This document shows positions 17,322 to 25,761 of a DNA stretch of 64,000 nt, piece by piece. The number at the start of each line of letters is the position of its first letter. The first letter of the stretch is position 1. A program made the position numbers and the translations under genes. The notes beneath the pieces were generated by a model. It saw nothing but the letters and a program-made list of their open reading frames with translations. It had not been told where the DNA came from and did not search any database. Origin of the DNA: CALXXL01 sp034926605 (lineage in GTDB: Bacteria > Verrucomicrobiota > Lentisphaeria > Victivallales > Victivallaceae); NCBI GenBank assembly GCA_034926605.1, contig JAYFQV010000001.1, positions 186,001 to 250,000 of the forward strand. The letters run 5' to 3'.

Positions 17322-18596
17322 ATGACCAAGCTGCGGGTGTGGGGCCGGTCGCAAATCTCCGGCGAAATCCGCATAAGCGGCAACAAGAATGCCGCATTGC
17401 CGATAATCGCCGCAAGCATCCTGACCGACGAGCCGGTGGTGCTTCGCAATATGCCGGACATCCTCGACGTGCGCTCGATGCTTAAAATCGTCGCCGACCT
17501 CGGAGCAGAGGTCAGCTTCAAAGACGGCGTGGCCGAAATCCATGCCGCCAATATCACCTCGCACGAAATATCGCGCGAAGCGTGCAGCGACACCCGTACC
17601 AGCATCCTGTTCGCCGCACCGCTTACCGCCCGCTGCGGTGCCGCGGTGCTATACCCGCCGGGCGGCGATGTGATCGGACGCCGGAGACTGGACGGACATT
17701 TCTACGGTCTTACCAAGCTGGGCGCGGTCGCAGTCTACGGAGAACGCTACCAGTTCGAAACACCTCACGGACTCGTAGGCACCGAACTGTTTCTCGACGA
17801 GGCCAGCGTAACCGCCACCGAGCAGATCATGCTGGCCGCAGCCACCGCCGAAGGCATTACCATCCTGCGCAACGCCGCCAGTGAACCCCACGTCACCGAC
17901 CTCGGAAACCTGCTGAACGCCATGGGCGGAAAAATCTCCGGACTCGGCAGCAATACACTGGAAATAGAAGGCGTCAGGAAGCTCCACGGCGTGGACTATA
18001 CCGTCTGCGGGGACCATATAGAAGCCGGCAGCTTTCTGGCTCTTGCCGCCGCCCGCGGCGGTGAACTGACCGTCCGCGGCACCTCGCCGCGCAACTACTG
18101 GATGCTGCGCCGCGTGTTCGAACGCTTCAATATCAAAATGGAAGTCCACCCCGACCGAGTGTTTCTGCCGGGCGGCCAGCGGCTCGAAGTCACCAACGAC
18201 ATGGGCGGTCATATTCCAGAAATCTCCGACGGGCCATGGCCCCAGTATCCATCCGACATGATGAGCTGCTCAATCGTCATGGCCACACAGGCCCAAGGCT
18301 CGGTGCTGTTTTTCGAAAAGATGTTCGAGAGCCGCATCTACTTCGTAGACCGCCTGATTGCCATGGGAGCCAACGCCATCGTCTGCGACCCCCACCGCGT
18401 CGTCATATCCGGCGTCGCCACTCTTCACGGCACCCAGCTGCCCAGCCCGGACATACGGGCCGGCATGGCTCTGCTTATCGCCGCGATATGCGCCCACGGC
18501 GAAAGCGTGATAAACAATTGCGAAGTAATCTATCGCGGCTATGAATGTCTTCCGGAAAAACTGGCTTCCATCGGTTGCCGGCTGGAAGAGTTCTGA
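17322..18596 (+). CDS. murA: UDP-N-acetylglucosamine 1-carboxyvinyltransferase with Asp at the fosfomycin-target position
   Basis: MurA joins phosphoenolpyruvate to UDP-GlcNAc, the first committed step of peptidoglycan synthesis. The 424-residue protein has the expected SGNKNAALPIIAAS start and the RTSILFAAPL segment. The active-site loop reads YPPGGDVIGRRRLDGH. Most bacteria have Cys at this loop position (Cys115 in E. coli), and fosfomycin alkylates it. Here it is Asp116, as known in mycobacteria and chlamydiae, so natural fosfomycin resistance at the target is expected. The gene follows recF by three bases. A hairpin with a T-run at 18713-18738 probably ends the transcript. Confidence 0.95.
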   Translation: MTKLRVWGRSQISGEIRISGNKNAALPIIAASILTDEPVVLRNMPDILDVRSMLKIVADLGAEVSFKDGVAEIHAANITSHEISREACSDTRTSILFAAPLTARCGAAVLYPPGGDVIGRRRLDGHFYGLTKLGAVAVYGERYQFETPHGLVGTELFLDEASVTATEQIMLAAATAEGITILRNAASEPHVTDLGNLLNAMGGKISGLGSNTLEIEGVRKLHGVDYTVCGDHIEAGSFLALAAARGGELTVRGTSPRNYWMLRRVFERFNIKMEVHPDRVFLPGGQRLEVTNDMGGHIPEISDGPWPQYPSDMMSCSIVMATQAQGSVLFFEKMFESRIYFVDRLIAMGANAIVCDPHRVVISGVATLHGTQLPSPDIRAGMALLIAAICAHGESVINNCEVIYRGYECLPEKLASIGCRLEEF

Positions 18597-18712
18597 TTCG
18601 GCAAAGTAACGGATCGCGCACAAAAGACGACCCACTATTCCGCACGGCTCGGCTTTGTGCGGCGGCGGCTTTCAGTCACACCGGACAAAATGTCCAGCAA
18701 CTCCCGAACATC

Positions 18713-18738
18713 GCCCGGCTTTGTCCGGGCATTTTTTT
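18713..18738 (+). terminator. Terminator downstream of murA
   Basis: The stem GCCCGG / CCGGGC, with a 6-base loop, is followed by A and seven T. It lies about 115 bases after the murA stop. A short inverted repeat (GGACA / TGTCC) sits just upstream at 18683-18695. Confidence 0.7.
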
Positions 18739-18847
18739 ATCCATAAAGATTATGATGCACTTTCCCGTGCGGAACCGGCAAGCACCATAAAAAAAGTTCC
18801 GCAAGCAAGGCAGGCGGAACAAAACAACCATCATATCAGCCGGGAGC

Positions 18848-18899
18848 GTGAGGGGCGGCAAGCCCCTCACCCAAAAGCGCGCGAGCAAAGCAAGCGCGC
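18848..18899. repeat. Two hairpins in the murA-pgk spacer
   Basis: A perfect 9-bp inverted repeat (GTGAGGGGC / GCCCCTCAC, 5-base loop) at 18848-18870 is followed by a GCGCGC / GCGCGC pair at 18877-18882 and 18894-18899. Neither has a T-run on the plus strand. The gene-free spacer 18597-19023 contains only such inverted repeats and no coding frame I believe. Confidence 0.6.
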
Positions 18900-18913
18900 C
18901 CCCGAACCACCCC

Positions 18914-19024
18914 GTTCAGCCGGAAATGCGCGGAGAGATTTTGCGTTTTGCGAGGGCGAAGCGTACGACTGTACGCGAGTTACCCGAAGCAAGGCGCAAA
19001 AGCACCCGCGCAGGCCGGCTGAAC
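18914..19024. repeat. Long nested inverted repeat holding a dispersed 32-nt motif
   Basis: The outer arms GTTCAGCCGG (18914-18923) and CCGGCTGAAC (19015-19024) pair perfectly. Inside them TGCGCG pairs with CGCGCA, TTTTGCG (18939-18945) pairs with CGCAAAA (18995-19001), and GCGTAC / GTACGC form a central hairpin at 18961-18976. Positions 18932-18963 match 52118-52149 at 31 of 32 bases. The element abuts the pgk stop and may fold in the pgk 3' end. It looks like a REP- or MITE-like intergenic repeat. Confidence 0.65.
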
Positions 19025-20247
19025 TAAGCGTCGGCCAGACAGGAGACACCGGGAAGGTCTTTGCCCTCGAGAAATTCGAGGGAAGCGCCGCCGCCGGTGG
19101 AGATGTGGGACATTTTGCCGGCAAGACCGGACTGATTCACCGCCGCGACGCTGTCGCCGCCGCCGATGATACTGACGCAATCGGCATCGGCAACGGCCTT
19201 GCAGATGGCCATGGTGCCTTCGGCGAAGTTGGGCATTTCGAAGCAGCCCATCGGGCCGTTCCAAACCACGGTCTTGGCCTTGGCGATTTCGGCGGAGTAG
19301 AGCTTGATGGTCTGGGGGCCGATATCAAGGGCCATATAGCCGGCCGGGATGTCGTTGCCGACGATCTGGGTGTTGGCGGCGTTGTCGAACTTGTCGGCGG
19401 CCTTGTTGTCGACCGGCAGCATGAACTTGACTTTCTTTTCCTTGGACAAAGCCAGGGTTTCCTTGGCGGTGTCGAGCAATTCATCCTCGCAGAGGGAGTT
19501 GCCGATATTGTGGCCGAGCGCCTTGAGGAAGGTGTAGGCCATGCCGCCGCCGATCAGGATGGTGTCGACCTTTTCCATCAGGGAACGGAGGACTTCGAGC
19601 TTGCCGGAGACTTTCGCGCCGCCGATGATGGCCACGAACGGGCGCTGCGGGTTGGCGACCGCCTTGCCGAGGTACTGAAGTTCCTTGTCCATCAGGAAAC
19701 CGGCCACACACTTGGACTTGTCGAGAAACTCGGTGATGACGGCGGTGGAAGCGTGGGCGCGGTGAGCGGTACCGAACGCGTCGTTAACATAGATGTCGCC
19801 GAGCTTGGCCAGCTTTGCGGCAAAACCGCGCATGGCTTCCTTGTCCTCGGGAGTCTTGCACTTGAGGTCCTCTTCCTTGTGGAAGCGGGTATTTTCGCAG
19901 ACGAGTATCTCGCCGGCCTTGAGCGCCTTGGCGGCGGCTTCCGTCGCCTCGCCGATGCAGTCTCCGACAAACTTCACCGGCTTGCCGAGCAGCGCGGCCA
20001 GATGGTCGGCGGCGGGCTTCACCGAGAACTCCGCGACCACTTCCCCCTTCGGACGGCCGAGGTGGGTCAGCAGCACCAGCTTGGCACCCTGTTCCAGAAT
20101 GTAATTGATGGTGGGAAGAGCGGCGCGGATACGGGTATCGTCCGCGACCTTGCCGTCCTTGAGCGGCACGTTGAAGTCAACGCGCATGACCACGTTGGCG
20201 CCCTTGAGATCGATGTCCTTGACAGTCTTTTTGTTGATATTCATCAT
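19024..20247 (-). CDS. pgk: Phosphoglycerate kinase
   Basis: Pgk transfers phosphate from 1,3-bisphosphoglycerate to ADP in glycolysis. The 407-residue protein has the family start VMRVDFNVPLKDGKV, the LTHLGRPKGE loop, the hinge region FVAIIGGAKVSGKLEVL and the nucleotide site WNGPMGCFEMPNFAEGT with SIIGGGDSVAAV. The start may be the first or second of two adjacent ATGs, with AAGGAG upstream. It follows gap on the same strand. A strong hairpin with a T-run lies between them, so expression may be reduced relative to gap or driven separately. Confidence 0.97.
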   Translation of the reverse strand: MMNINKKTVKDIDLKGANVVMRVDFNVPLKDGKVADDTRIRAALPTINYILEQGAKLVLLTHLGRPKGEVVAEFSVKPAADHLAALLGKPVKFVGDCIGEATEAAAKALKAGEILVCENTRFHKEEDLKCKTPEDKEAMRGFAAKLAKLGDIYVNDAFGTAHRAHASTAVITEFLDKSKCVAGFLMDKELQYLGKAVANPQRPFVAIIGGAKVSGKLEVLRSLMEKVDTILIGGGMAYTFLKALGHNIGNSLCEDELLDTAKETLALSKEKKVKFMLPVDNKAADKFDNAANTQIVGNDIPAGYMALDIGPQTIKLYSAEIAKAKTVVWNGPMGCFEMPNFAEGTMAICKAVADADCVSIIGGGDSVAAVNQSGLAGKMSHISTGGGASLEFLEGKDLPGVSCLADA

Positions 20248-20270
20248 GATATTTTCTCCTTGAAGTAAAA

Positions 20271-20298
20271 AAGCCCGAAGGATTTATTCTTCGGGCTT
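20271..20298 (-). terminator. Terminator or attenuator between gap and pgk
   Basis: A perfect 10-bp stem (AAGCCCGAAG / CTTCGGGCTT, 8-base loop) is followed on the minus strand by TTTT, directly after the gap stop. It should end or attenuate gap transcripts before pgk. Confidence 0.75.
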
Positions 20299-20324
20299 CG
20301 GGATTGCTTGAGGTTACGCCCGAA

Positions 20325-21326
20325 TTAGAGGCTCGCCATATAGCAGATCAGGTCGACAACCTTGTTGGAGTAGCCCCACTCGTTGTCATACCAGGAGACG
20401 ATCTTCACGAAATTGTCGTTCAGCGCGATGCCGGCCTTCTCGTCGAAGATGGAGGTGCGGGGATCGCTGGTGAAGTCGGTGGAAACCACGGCCTCGTCGG
20501 TGTAGCCGAGGATGCCCTTGAGTTCGCCTTCGGAAGCCTTCTTCATGGCGGCGCAGATTTCAGCGTAGGTCGCCGGCTTGGCGAGGCGGCAGGTCAGGTC
20601 GACCACGGACACGTCCGGGGTCGGCACGCGGAAGGACATGCCGGTCAGCTTGCCGTTGAGTTCCGGAATCACCTTGCCGACGGCCTTGGCGGCGCCGGTG
20701 GAGGACGGAATGATGTTGCCGAGGATACCACGGCCGCCGCGCCAGTCCTTCTTGGACGGGCCGTCGACGGTCTTCTGGGTGGCGGTGGCGGCATGGATGG
20801 TGGTCATCAGGCCTTCGACCACGCCGAAGTTGTCATTCAGAACCTTGGTGATCGGGGCGAGGCAGTTGGTGGTGCAGGAAGCGTTGGAGACGATGTTCAT
20901 CTCCTTGGTGAGGCTCTTGTGGTTGACGCCCATCACGAACATCGGAGTAGCATCCTTGCTCGGAGCGGACATCACAACCTTCTTGGCGCCGGCCTGAAGA
21001 TGGGCTTCGGCCTTGTCGGCGGAAAGGAACAGACCGGTGGATTCGACCACATAGTCGGCGCCGATTTCGCCCCACTTCAGCATGGCGGGATCCTTTTCAG
21101 CGGTCACACGGATCTTCTTGCCGTTGACGATCAGCTGCTGATCGGGAGTAACTTCGATGGTGCCCTGGAAGGCGCCGTGCACGGAGTCATACTTCAGCAT
21201 GTAGGCAATGTAATCCACATCGAGCAGGTCGTTGATCGCAACCACTTCCACGTCCTTGCGACTCTGGGCGGCACGGAAGACCAGACGGCCGATGCGTCCG
21301 AAACCATTGATACCAATCTTAACCAT
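20325..21326 (-). CDS. gap: Glyceraldehyde-3-phosphate dehydrogenase
   Basis: The enzyme oxidises glyceraldehyde-3-phosphate to 1,3-bisphosphoglycerate with NAD. The 333-residue protein begins MVKIGINGFGRIGRLVFRAA and contains the catalytic cysteine motif SNASCTTNCLAP. It also has the phosphate-site segments HAATATQKTVDGPSKKDWRGGR and SWYDNEWGYSNKVVDL. The open frame runs 147 bases further upstream, but the ATG at 21326 follows GAGGG and gives the normal family start. A promoter is visible at 21405-21433. pgk follows after a hairpin, giving the common gap-pgk order. Confidence 0.97.
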   Translation of the reverse strand: MVKIGINGFGRIGRLVFRAAQSRKDVEVVAINDLLDVDYIAYMLKYDSVHGAFQGTIEVTPDQQLIVNGKKIRVTAEKDPAMLKWGEIGADYVVESTGLFLSADKAEAHLQAGAKKVVMSAPSKDATPMFVMGVNHKSLTKEMNIVSNASCTTNCLAPITKVLNDNFGVVEGLMTTIHAATATQKTVDGPSKKDWRGGRGILGNIIPSSTGAAKAVGKVIPELNGKLTGMSFRVPTPDVSVVDLTCRLAKPATYAEICAAMKKASEGELKGILGYTDEAVVSTDFTSDPRTSIFDEKAGIALNDNFVKIVSWYDNEWGYSNKVVDLICYMASL

Positions 21327-21404
21327 TTTCTTTTCCCTCACATTTTGGCTTGCGCCGGTTTGTAAAATCTTTGGAAAACTTATTGCAATCATTTCAGAGA
21401 TTAT

Positions 21405-21433
21405 AATATACCGCCGTATCCGGAAAAAGTCAA
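21405..21433 (-). promoter_or_regulatory. gap promoter
   Basis: On the minus strand TTGACT is followed after 17 nt by TATATT, giving a leader of about 70 bases before gap. It is one of the better promoter matches in the window. Confidence 0.68.
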
Positions 21434-21562
21434 AAAAATTAATGGGGAAATCGATAAAAAAATATTTAACCAACCCGCCTCGAAAACGCCGGTTTCAACA
21501 GCCAAGCGACCCCGTCCGGCGGCTTGCTTGCTTTTTGCCGCAACCGGAGATACATTACATTC

Positions 21563-22870
21563 ATGAAAAAATTTTTGAACAGCGGTTGGTTTTGGGCTCT
21601 GCTGCCGATGGCGGCGGCGTTGGCGACGGCGGCATACGGCGGAATCGGGTTCCAGCCGTTCCCGGATTCGGCGGACTACCTTGCGCTCGGCAAAAACTTC
21701 ATGTCAGGTTTCGAACGCGGCACCGCCGTCGCTCCCGGCTGGCGCGCGCCGGGATATCCGGCGCTGCTGTGGTTCGCCGGGCTGGCCGCCGGCAAATACG
21801 CGTATCTCGCGGTCAATCTGGTTTCGCTGTATTTCCTTACGGTGCTCCTGTTGAATATGGCGCAAGAATTGAAATTGAACCGCGCCGTTGTGCTGGCTCT
21901 GATTGCCGGATCGGCCGGAATCCCCGCGCTGGCCGCCTCCGCGCTTAGCGAAATGCCGTTCATGCTGTTCGTCATGCTCAATCTCGAGCTGCTGCGACGG
22001 CGGGAATATCTTTGTTCGGCCGCAATGCTGGCAATGGCGACGGCAATACGCCCGGCGGCGCTGCTGTTGTGGATTCCGGAACTGTTGTTCGCGCTGATTC
22101 TGCTGCGCCCGCGAATGAAATGGTGGAAGGCGGTTCTGTTCATATTGACGGCCAATCTTCTGGTGCTGGTATGGTGCGTCCGCAATCAGGCGATATGGGG
22201 ACACTTCGCCTACACATCGCACGAGGGACATTATATATACTTCTATAAAGTGGCGAGCTCCATGGCGAACGCCGGCGGATACAGCATCGACAATGCGCGG
22301 ATCATCTGCGCGGCGAAGCTGGCGCAGGATATGGAACGGCGAGGCGAATACGGCGGCGACATATTCTCGGCAAACGCTGTCGCCGCGCAACAGTCGCTGG
22401 ACTATATACGAGACCACAAAGGTGATTTTTTTATGACCATGCTTTCCGACCTCCAGAATTTTTGGCTGCCGGACATTACGCCGCTTCTGGAACGCCTGGG
22501 GATCACCGCCGGGAACCGCGGCACGCTGGACGTGCTGCACAGTGAAGGCCTTGGTGCGGCGGTGCGCGCCTATTTTGGAGGGGCCAACTGGAAAGTCGCC
22601 ACGGCGGTGGCGGTCTATTGTGTCTGGTATCTTGCGTTTATCCTGCTGACCGCTGCCGGGATAATACGAATGGCGATGGGCAGACACTGGAGGATGCTGG
22701 CGGCGGTTCTGCTGACGATAAGCTATTTCTGGCTGCTTCCGGCCGGAAACCTGGACTGGCGGTTCAGGATGGCCGTACAGCCGGTGCTAATACTGTGCGC
22801 GGCCTATGCGGTCAGTCGGCGGCGGCAACATGGCAGCGGCCAGCAATCTGGCGCAACATCTGGAAATTGA
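21563..22870 (+). CDS. Polytopic membrane protein, GT-C/PMT-like glycosyltransferase candidate
   Basis: The protein (435 residues from the ATG at 21563; 448 if the upstream ATG at 21524 is used) has about nine or ten hydrophobic segments. A large first loop contains PFPDSADYLALGKNF, whose acidic residues match the place where GT-C enzymes keep a catalytic Asp. A WRAPGYPALLWF segment and AIRPAALLLWIPELL recall the ArnT/PMT family, which moves sugars from polyprenyl phosphate in the inner membrane. GGAG upstream favours the 21563 start. Its last 59 bases overlap the convergent sensor kinase gene. The donor and acceptor are unknown. Confidence 0.6.
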   Translation: MKKFLNSGWFWALLPMAAALATAAYGGIGFQPFPDSADYLALGKNFMSGFERGTAVAPGWRAPGYPALLWFAGLAAGKYAYLAVNLVSLYFLTVLLLNMAQELKLNRAVVLALIAGSAGIPALAASALSEMPFMLFVMLNLELLRRREYLCSAAMLAMATAIRPAALLLWIPELLFALILLRPRMKWWKAVLFILTANLLVLVWCVRNQAIWGHFAYTSHEGHYIYFYKVASSMANAGGYSIDNARIICAAKLAQDMERRGEYGGDIFSANAVAAQQSLDYIRDHKGDFFMTMLSDLQNFWLPDITPLLERLGITAGNRGTLDVLHSEGLGAAVRAYFGGANWKVATAVAVYCVWYLAFILLTAAGIIRMAMGRHWRMLAAVLLTISYFWLLPAGNLDWRFRMAVQPVLILCAAYAVSRRRQHGSGQQSGATSGN

Positions 22871-24452
22871 CCGGACGGGTGACGAAATACTTCACTTCCT
22901 CAGGCTTGAAGTCGTCGCGCTTGAGCAGCTGGCTGGAAGAGATCACGGCGATGATCGTGCGGCGGTTGGGATTGCCCTCGGACCGAATGTTTTCCACCAT
23001 TTTGCGCAGTGCGCTTTCGGAAACATGCAGCGATATCGCTATCGCATCATAACGTTCGGCGGCGGCCTCGCTAAGCAGACTGGCAACGTTGGACACAATT
23101 TTTACGGTGTGACGGTCGGCTTCAAGCAATATCCTGGCGGTATCGGCAAGGTCGTGATTCGATTCGGCCAAAAGTATCCGGGCCGGCACCGGTTCGAACA
23201 GGTCTTCGCCGGAATCCAGGCTGGCGTTGTTGGAAAGACGGCGGGAGAAGGTGGCCTCAGGCGCGGAATTGTCGGAAAGCTCCCATTCGTTGAAATAAAG
23301 TCTTACCCGTATATTGAAGTTGTCCCCTTTGTCGGACAATTCGATACGGCCGTCGAGCGCATGCACCCATTCACGAAGCACCAGAAGATTGGTTAGCCGT
23401 TTGTCCGCCTGTGAAATATCGGCGGCGGAATTCACGAACTCGTCATAAAGCTGGATGAGGTAATCGCGGGGCTCGGATTGCTTCGAATCACGGATTTCGA
23501 ACACGATCTGCCCCCCCTCCGAGAAGCAGCAGCAATGGACGATTTCTCCGGGCTCGGCGTTGTCCGCCGCCACGTGAATGGCCATTGTAAGCAGCATGCG
23601 CAATATCTGGGGATCGGCGGTGATGCTGGCGGGCATGCCCGAGTTGTAGTCGGTCTCGATGCGGATGCCGCGCGGGTCGAACAGTTCCGCACTGTACCTG
23701 ACCACAAAATCGAGAAATTCGAAGCATCTCAGTTTTTCCGGCACCACTTTATCTTTTCCGAGGCCGATTTTGCTGAGTTCCATAAGCCGGTTGAAGTGAC
23801 GTTCGAGCATCTTAAGCGCCCGGCGCATTCCGGCAAGCGTGACTTCGCGTTCCTTCGGTGATGGCTTAAGCTCGCGCCGGATGATCTCCATATTGTTCGA
23901 TATGACGTCTATGCACTCGAAGACGTCCGGCACGATATGCTGAATGTATCCGGTGCGCATCTGGGTTAGCAATTCGCTGGACAGACGGGCATTCTTCTCA
24001 CTCTCGTGACTTGCCTGAAGCTTGAGGAAAGTGCTCTGAAGCCGGTCGCGCATGAAGTTAAGCGAAGAAATCAGCTCGTTGATCTCGTCGTTCTTCTCGT
24101 CCGGCGCCTGAAGTTTTGGCGGAAACTGGTTGTCGGCAAGCGCCAGAGAAAACTTCACCGCCGAGAGCAGCGGCCGCAACAGTTTGCGGCGCAGTTTTAG
24201 CACCACCAGCAGCGTGACGCCGAAGCCGATGATGGTAATAATGTAGAACAGGTGATTGGCCAGCTCCGCCGGATTGGAAGCCACGCGATTGAACACCATC
24301 ACAATGGCTTCATAAAGGCTTTCGGGATAAACGGCAGGCTCGTAACTTGCCACCGACTGGCTGGTTCCGTAAACCGCGGCGATCACGCCGGTAACGGCCA
24401 GCAGCATGGTGATTACCACGGTATATACCGTGAACTTATGCGACAGTTTCAT
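22812..24452 (-). CDS. Sensor histidine kinase-like membrane protein with degenerate kinase and receiver domains
   Basis: The 546-residue protein has membrane segments near residues 8-30 and 68-88 around a short periplasmic loop, then a HAMP-like linker. A HisKA-like helical pair follows (QHIVPDVFECIDVISNNM to FNRLMELSKIG), then an ATPase-like region and a C-terminal receiver-like domain starting ARILLAESNHDL. The His is kept but the usual ELRTPL context is lost. The ATPase N-box asparagine and G1 DxGxG motif are not recognisable. The receiver Asp appears as Ser in YDAIAISLHV, and the conserved Lys as Arg. It may sense and bind without phosphotransfer. No partner regulator is adjacent. Confidence 0.7.
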   Translation of the reverse strand: MKLSHKFTVYTVVITMLLAVTGVIAAVYGTSQSVASYEPAVYPESLYEAIVMVFNRVASNPAELANHLFYIITIIGFGVTLLVVLKLRRKLLRPLLSAVKFSLALADNQFPPKLQAPDEKNDEINELISSLNFMRDRLQSTFLKLQASHESEKNARLSSELLTQMRTGYIQHIVPDVFECIDVISNNMEIIRRELKPSPKEREVTLAGMRRALKMLERHFNRLMELSKIGLGKDKVVPEKLRCFEFLDFVVRYSAELFDPRGIRIETDYNSGMPASITADPQILRMLLTMAIHVAADNAEPGEIVHCCCFSEGGQIVFEIRDSKQSEPRDYLIQLYDEFVNSAADISQADKRLTNLLVLREWVHALDGRIELSDKGDNFNIRVRLYFNEWELSDNSAPEATFSRRLSNNASLDSGEDLFEPVPARILLAESNHDLADTARILLEADRHTVKIVSNVASLLSEAAAERYDAIAISLHVSESALRKMVENIRSEGNPNRRTIIAVISSSQLLKRDDFKPEEVKYFVTRPVNFQMLRQIAGRCHVAAAD

Positions 24453-24487
24453 GTTTTGCGGCCGCCTCCGTTGTATATTTCGGGCTA

Positions 24488-24516
24488 AATATAAACCGTC
24501 ACTCCGTCCAATGCAA
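24488..24516 (-). promoter_or_regulatory. Promoter for the sensor kinase-like gene
   Basis: On the minus strand TTGCAT is followed after 17 nt by TATATT, about 35 bases before the ATG at 24452, with GGAGG between. Confidence 0.6.
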
Positions 24517-24633
24517 GCAATTCCGCGTAAAATATAACGCTTAAAATCGGCCTTCCCGCCGCTTTCCGGCGCTCCGGTTGGTTTCCCGGCGTATTTCCCG
24601 GTCCATTAATCGACCGAAAATCCGTTCCGCCGC

Positions 24634-24662
24634 TTTACCTTTTATGCCTTTCGTGCTATATT
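24634..24662 (+). promoter_or_regulatory. Possible promoter of the DAHP synthase gene
   Basis: TTTACC is followed after 17 nt by TATATT, about 40 bases before the ATG at 24702. The -35 match is weak and the -10 match is good. Confidence 0.45.
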
Positions 24663-24701
24663 ATTGAATTAAGTTGAAAAGCAAAACAGCAAAGGTGCAA
24701 G

Positions 24702-25754
24702 ATGCGCAAGATCACCAACTTGAATATTGAAAGCATGAGCCTGCTTCCGGCTCCGCTGCAGGTGTGCAGCGAACTGCCCATGAGCGTGGCTTCGGTGGCA
24801 AGAGTCGCCGAACACCGCCAGACGGTGATGGACATCATCGACGGCCGCGACCGCCGGCTTATGGCCATCGTCGGCCCCTGCTCCATCCACGACCCCGCGG
24901 CGGCGCTCGAATACGCGGCCAAGCTGAAGAAGCTCGCCGATGAGGTTTCCGACCAGATTTTTGTGATCATGCGCGTCTATTTCGAGAAACCCCGCACCAC
25001 CGTCGGCTGGAAGGGACTGATTTACGACCCCGACATCAACGGTTCTTACAATATCGAGCGCGGCATCTTCATGGCCCGCCGCCTGCTGCTTAAAATCGTG
25101 GACCTCGGGTTGCCGGTGGCCACCGAAGTGCTGGACCCGATCCTGGTGCAGTACATCGCGGACACGGTCAGCTGGGCAGCCATCGGAGCACGGACCACCG
25201 AAAGTCAGACCCATCGGCAGCTTGCCAGCGGCCTTTCGATGCCGGTCGGGTTCAAAAACGCCACCGACGGCTCCATCCAGATCGCGATTGATGCCATAAA
25301 GGCGGCCCGCAGCCGCCACAGTTTCATCGGCGTTCTCGAAGACGGTCACGTGGGCGTGTTCCGCACCAAGGGCAACCCCCATGTTCATGTGGTGCTGCGC
25401 GGCGGCAACACCGGCCCGAACTACGGGGCCGAACACATCGCCTTCCTGAAGGTTGCGCTGGCCAAGGCACAGCTGCCGCAGGCGGTGGTGGTGGACTGCA
25501 GCCACGCCAACAGCTTCAAGCTGAGTTCCAAGCAGCATGTCGCGTTCAAGGACAGCGTGGAACAGGTCGCCAAAGGCGAAAACGCGATCGTTGGTCTGAT
25601 GCTGGAAAGCTATCTGCAGTCCGGAGCGCAGAACATCCCGGCCGGCGGCCACCCCGCTCCGGATATCTCGATCACCGACGAATGCATATCCTGGAACGAG
25701 ACCGAGGCCCTGCTAAAATATGCGCGCGAACGGCTGGCCGCGGCTCGCGGCTGA
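24702..25754 (+). CDS. 3-deoxy-7-phosphoheptulonate synthase, class I (AroF/G/H type)
   Basis: The enzyme condenses phosphoenolpyruvate with erythrose-4-phosphate, the first step of aromatic amino acid synthesis. The 350-residue length is typical. Motifs include AIVGPCSIHDP, the substrate loop MRVYFEKPRTTVGWKGLI, WAAIGARTTESQTHR, the PVGFKNATDGS region and the metal-site DCSHANS and QNIPAGGH. The segment preceding the barrel may mediate feedback by an aromatic amino acid, but which one is not readable from the sequence. The gene for the peptide-binding protein starts only 7 bases later, although the two have no obvious functional link. Confidence 0.93.
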   Translation: MRKITNLNIESMSLLPAPLQVCSELPMSVASVARVAEHRQTVMDIIDGRDRRLMAIVGPCSIHDPAAALEYAAKLKKLADEVSDQIFVIMRVYFEKPRTTVGWKGLIYDPDINGSYNIERGIFMARRLLLKIVDLGLPVATEVLDPILVQYIADTVSWAAIGARTTESQTHRQLASGLSMPVGFKNATDGSIQIAIDAIKAARSRHSFIGVLEDGHVGVFRTKGNPHVHVVLRGGNTGPNYGAEHIAFLKVALAKAQLPQAVVVDCSHANSFKLSSKQHVAFKDSVEQVAKGENAIVGLMLESYLQSGAQNIPAGGHPAPDISITDECISWNETEALLKYARERLAAARG

Positions 25755-25761
25755 GGCGTAA

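Noticed and set aside
18655..20268. A 537-codon plus-strand frame over pgk
   Set aside because: It covers pgk on the other strand and runs through hairpin-rich spacer sequence; it is not a gene.
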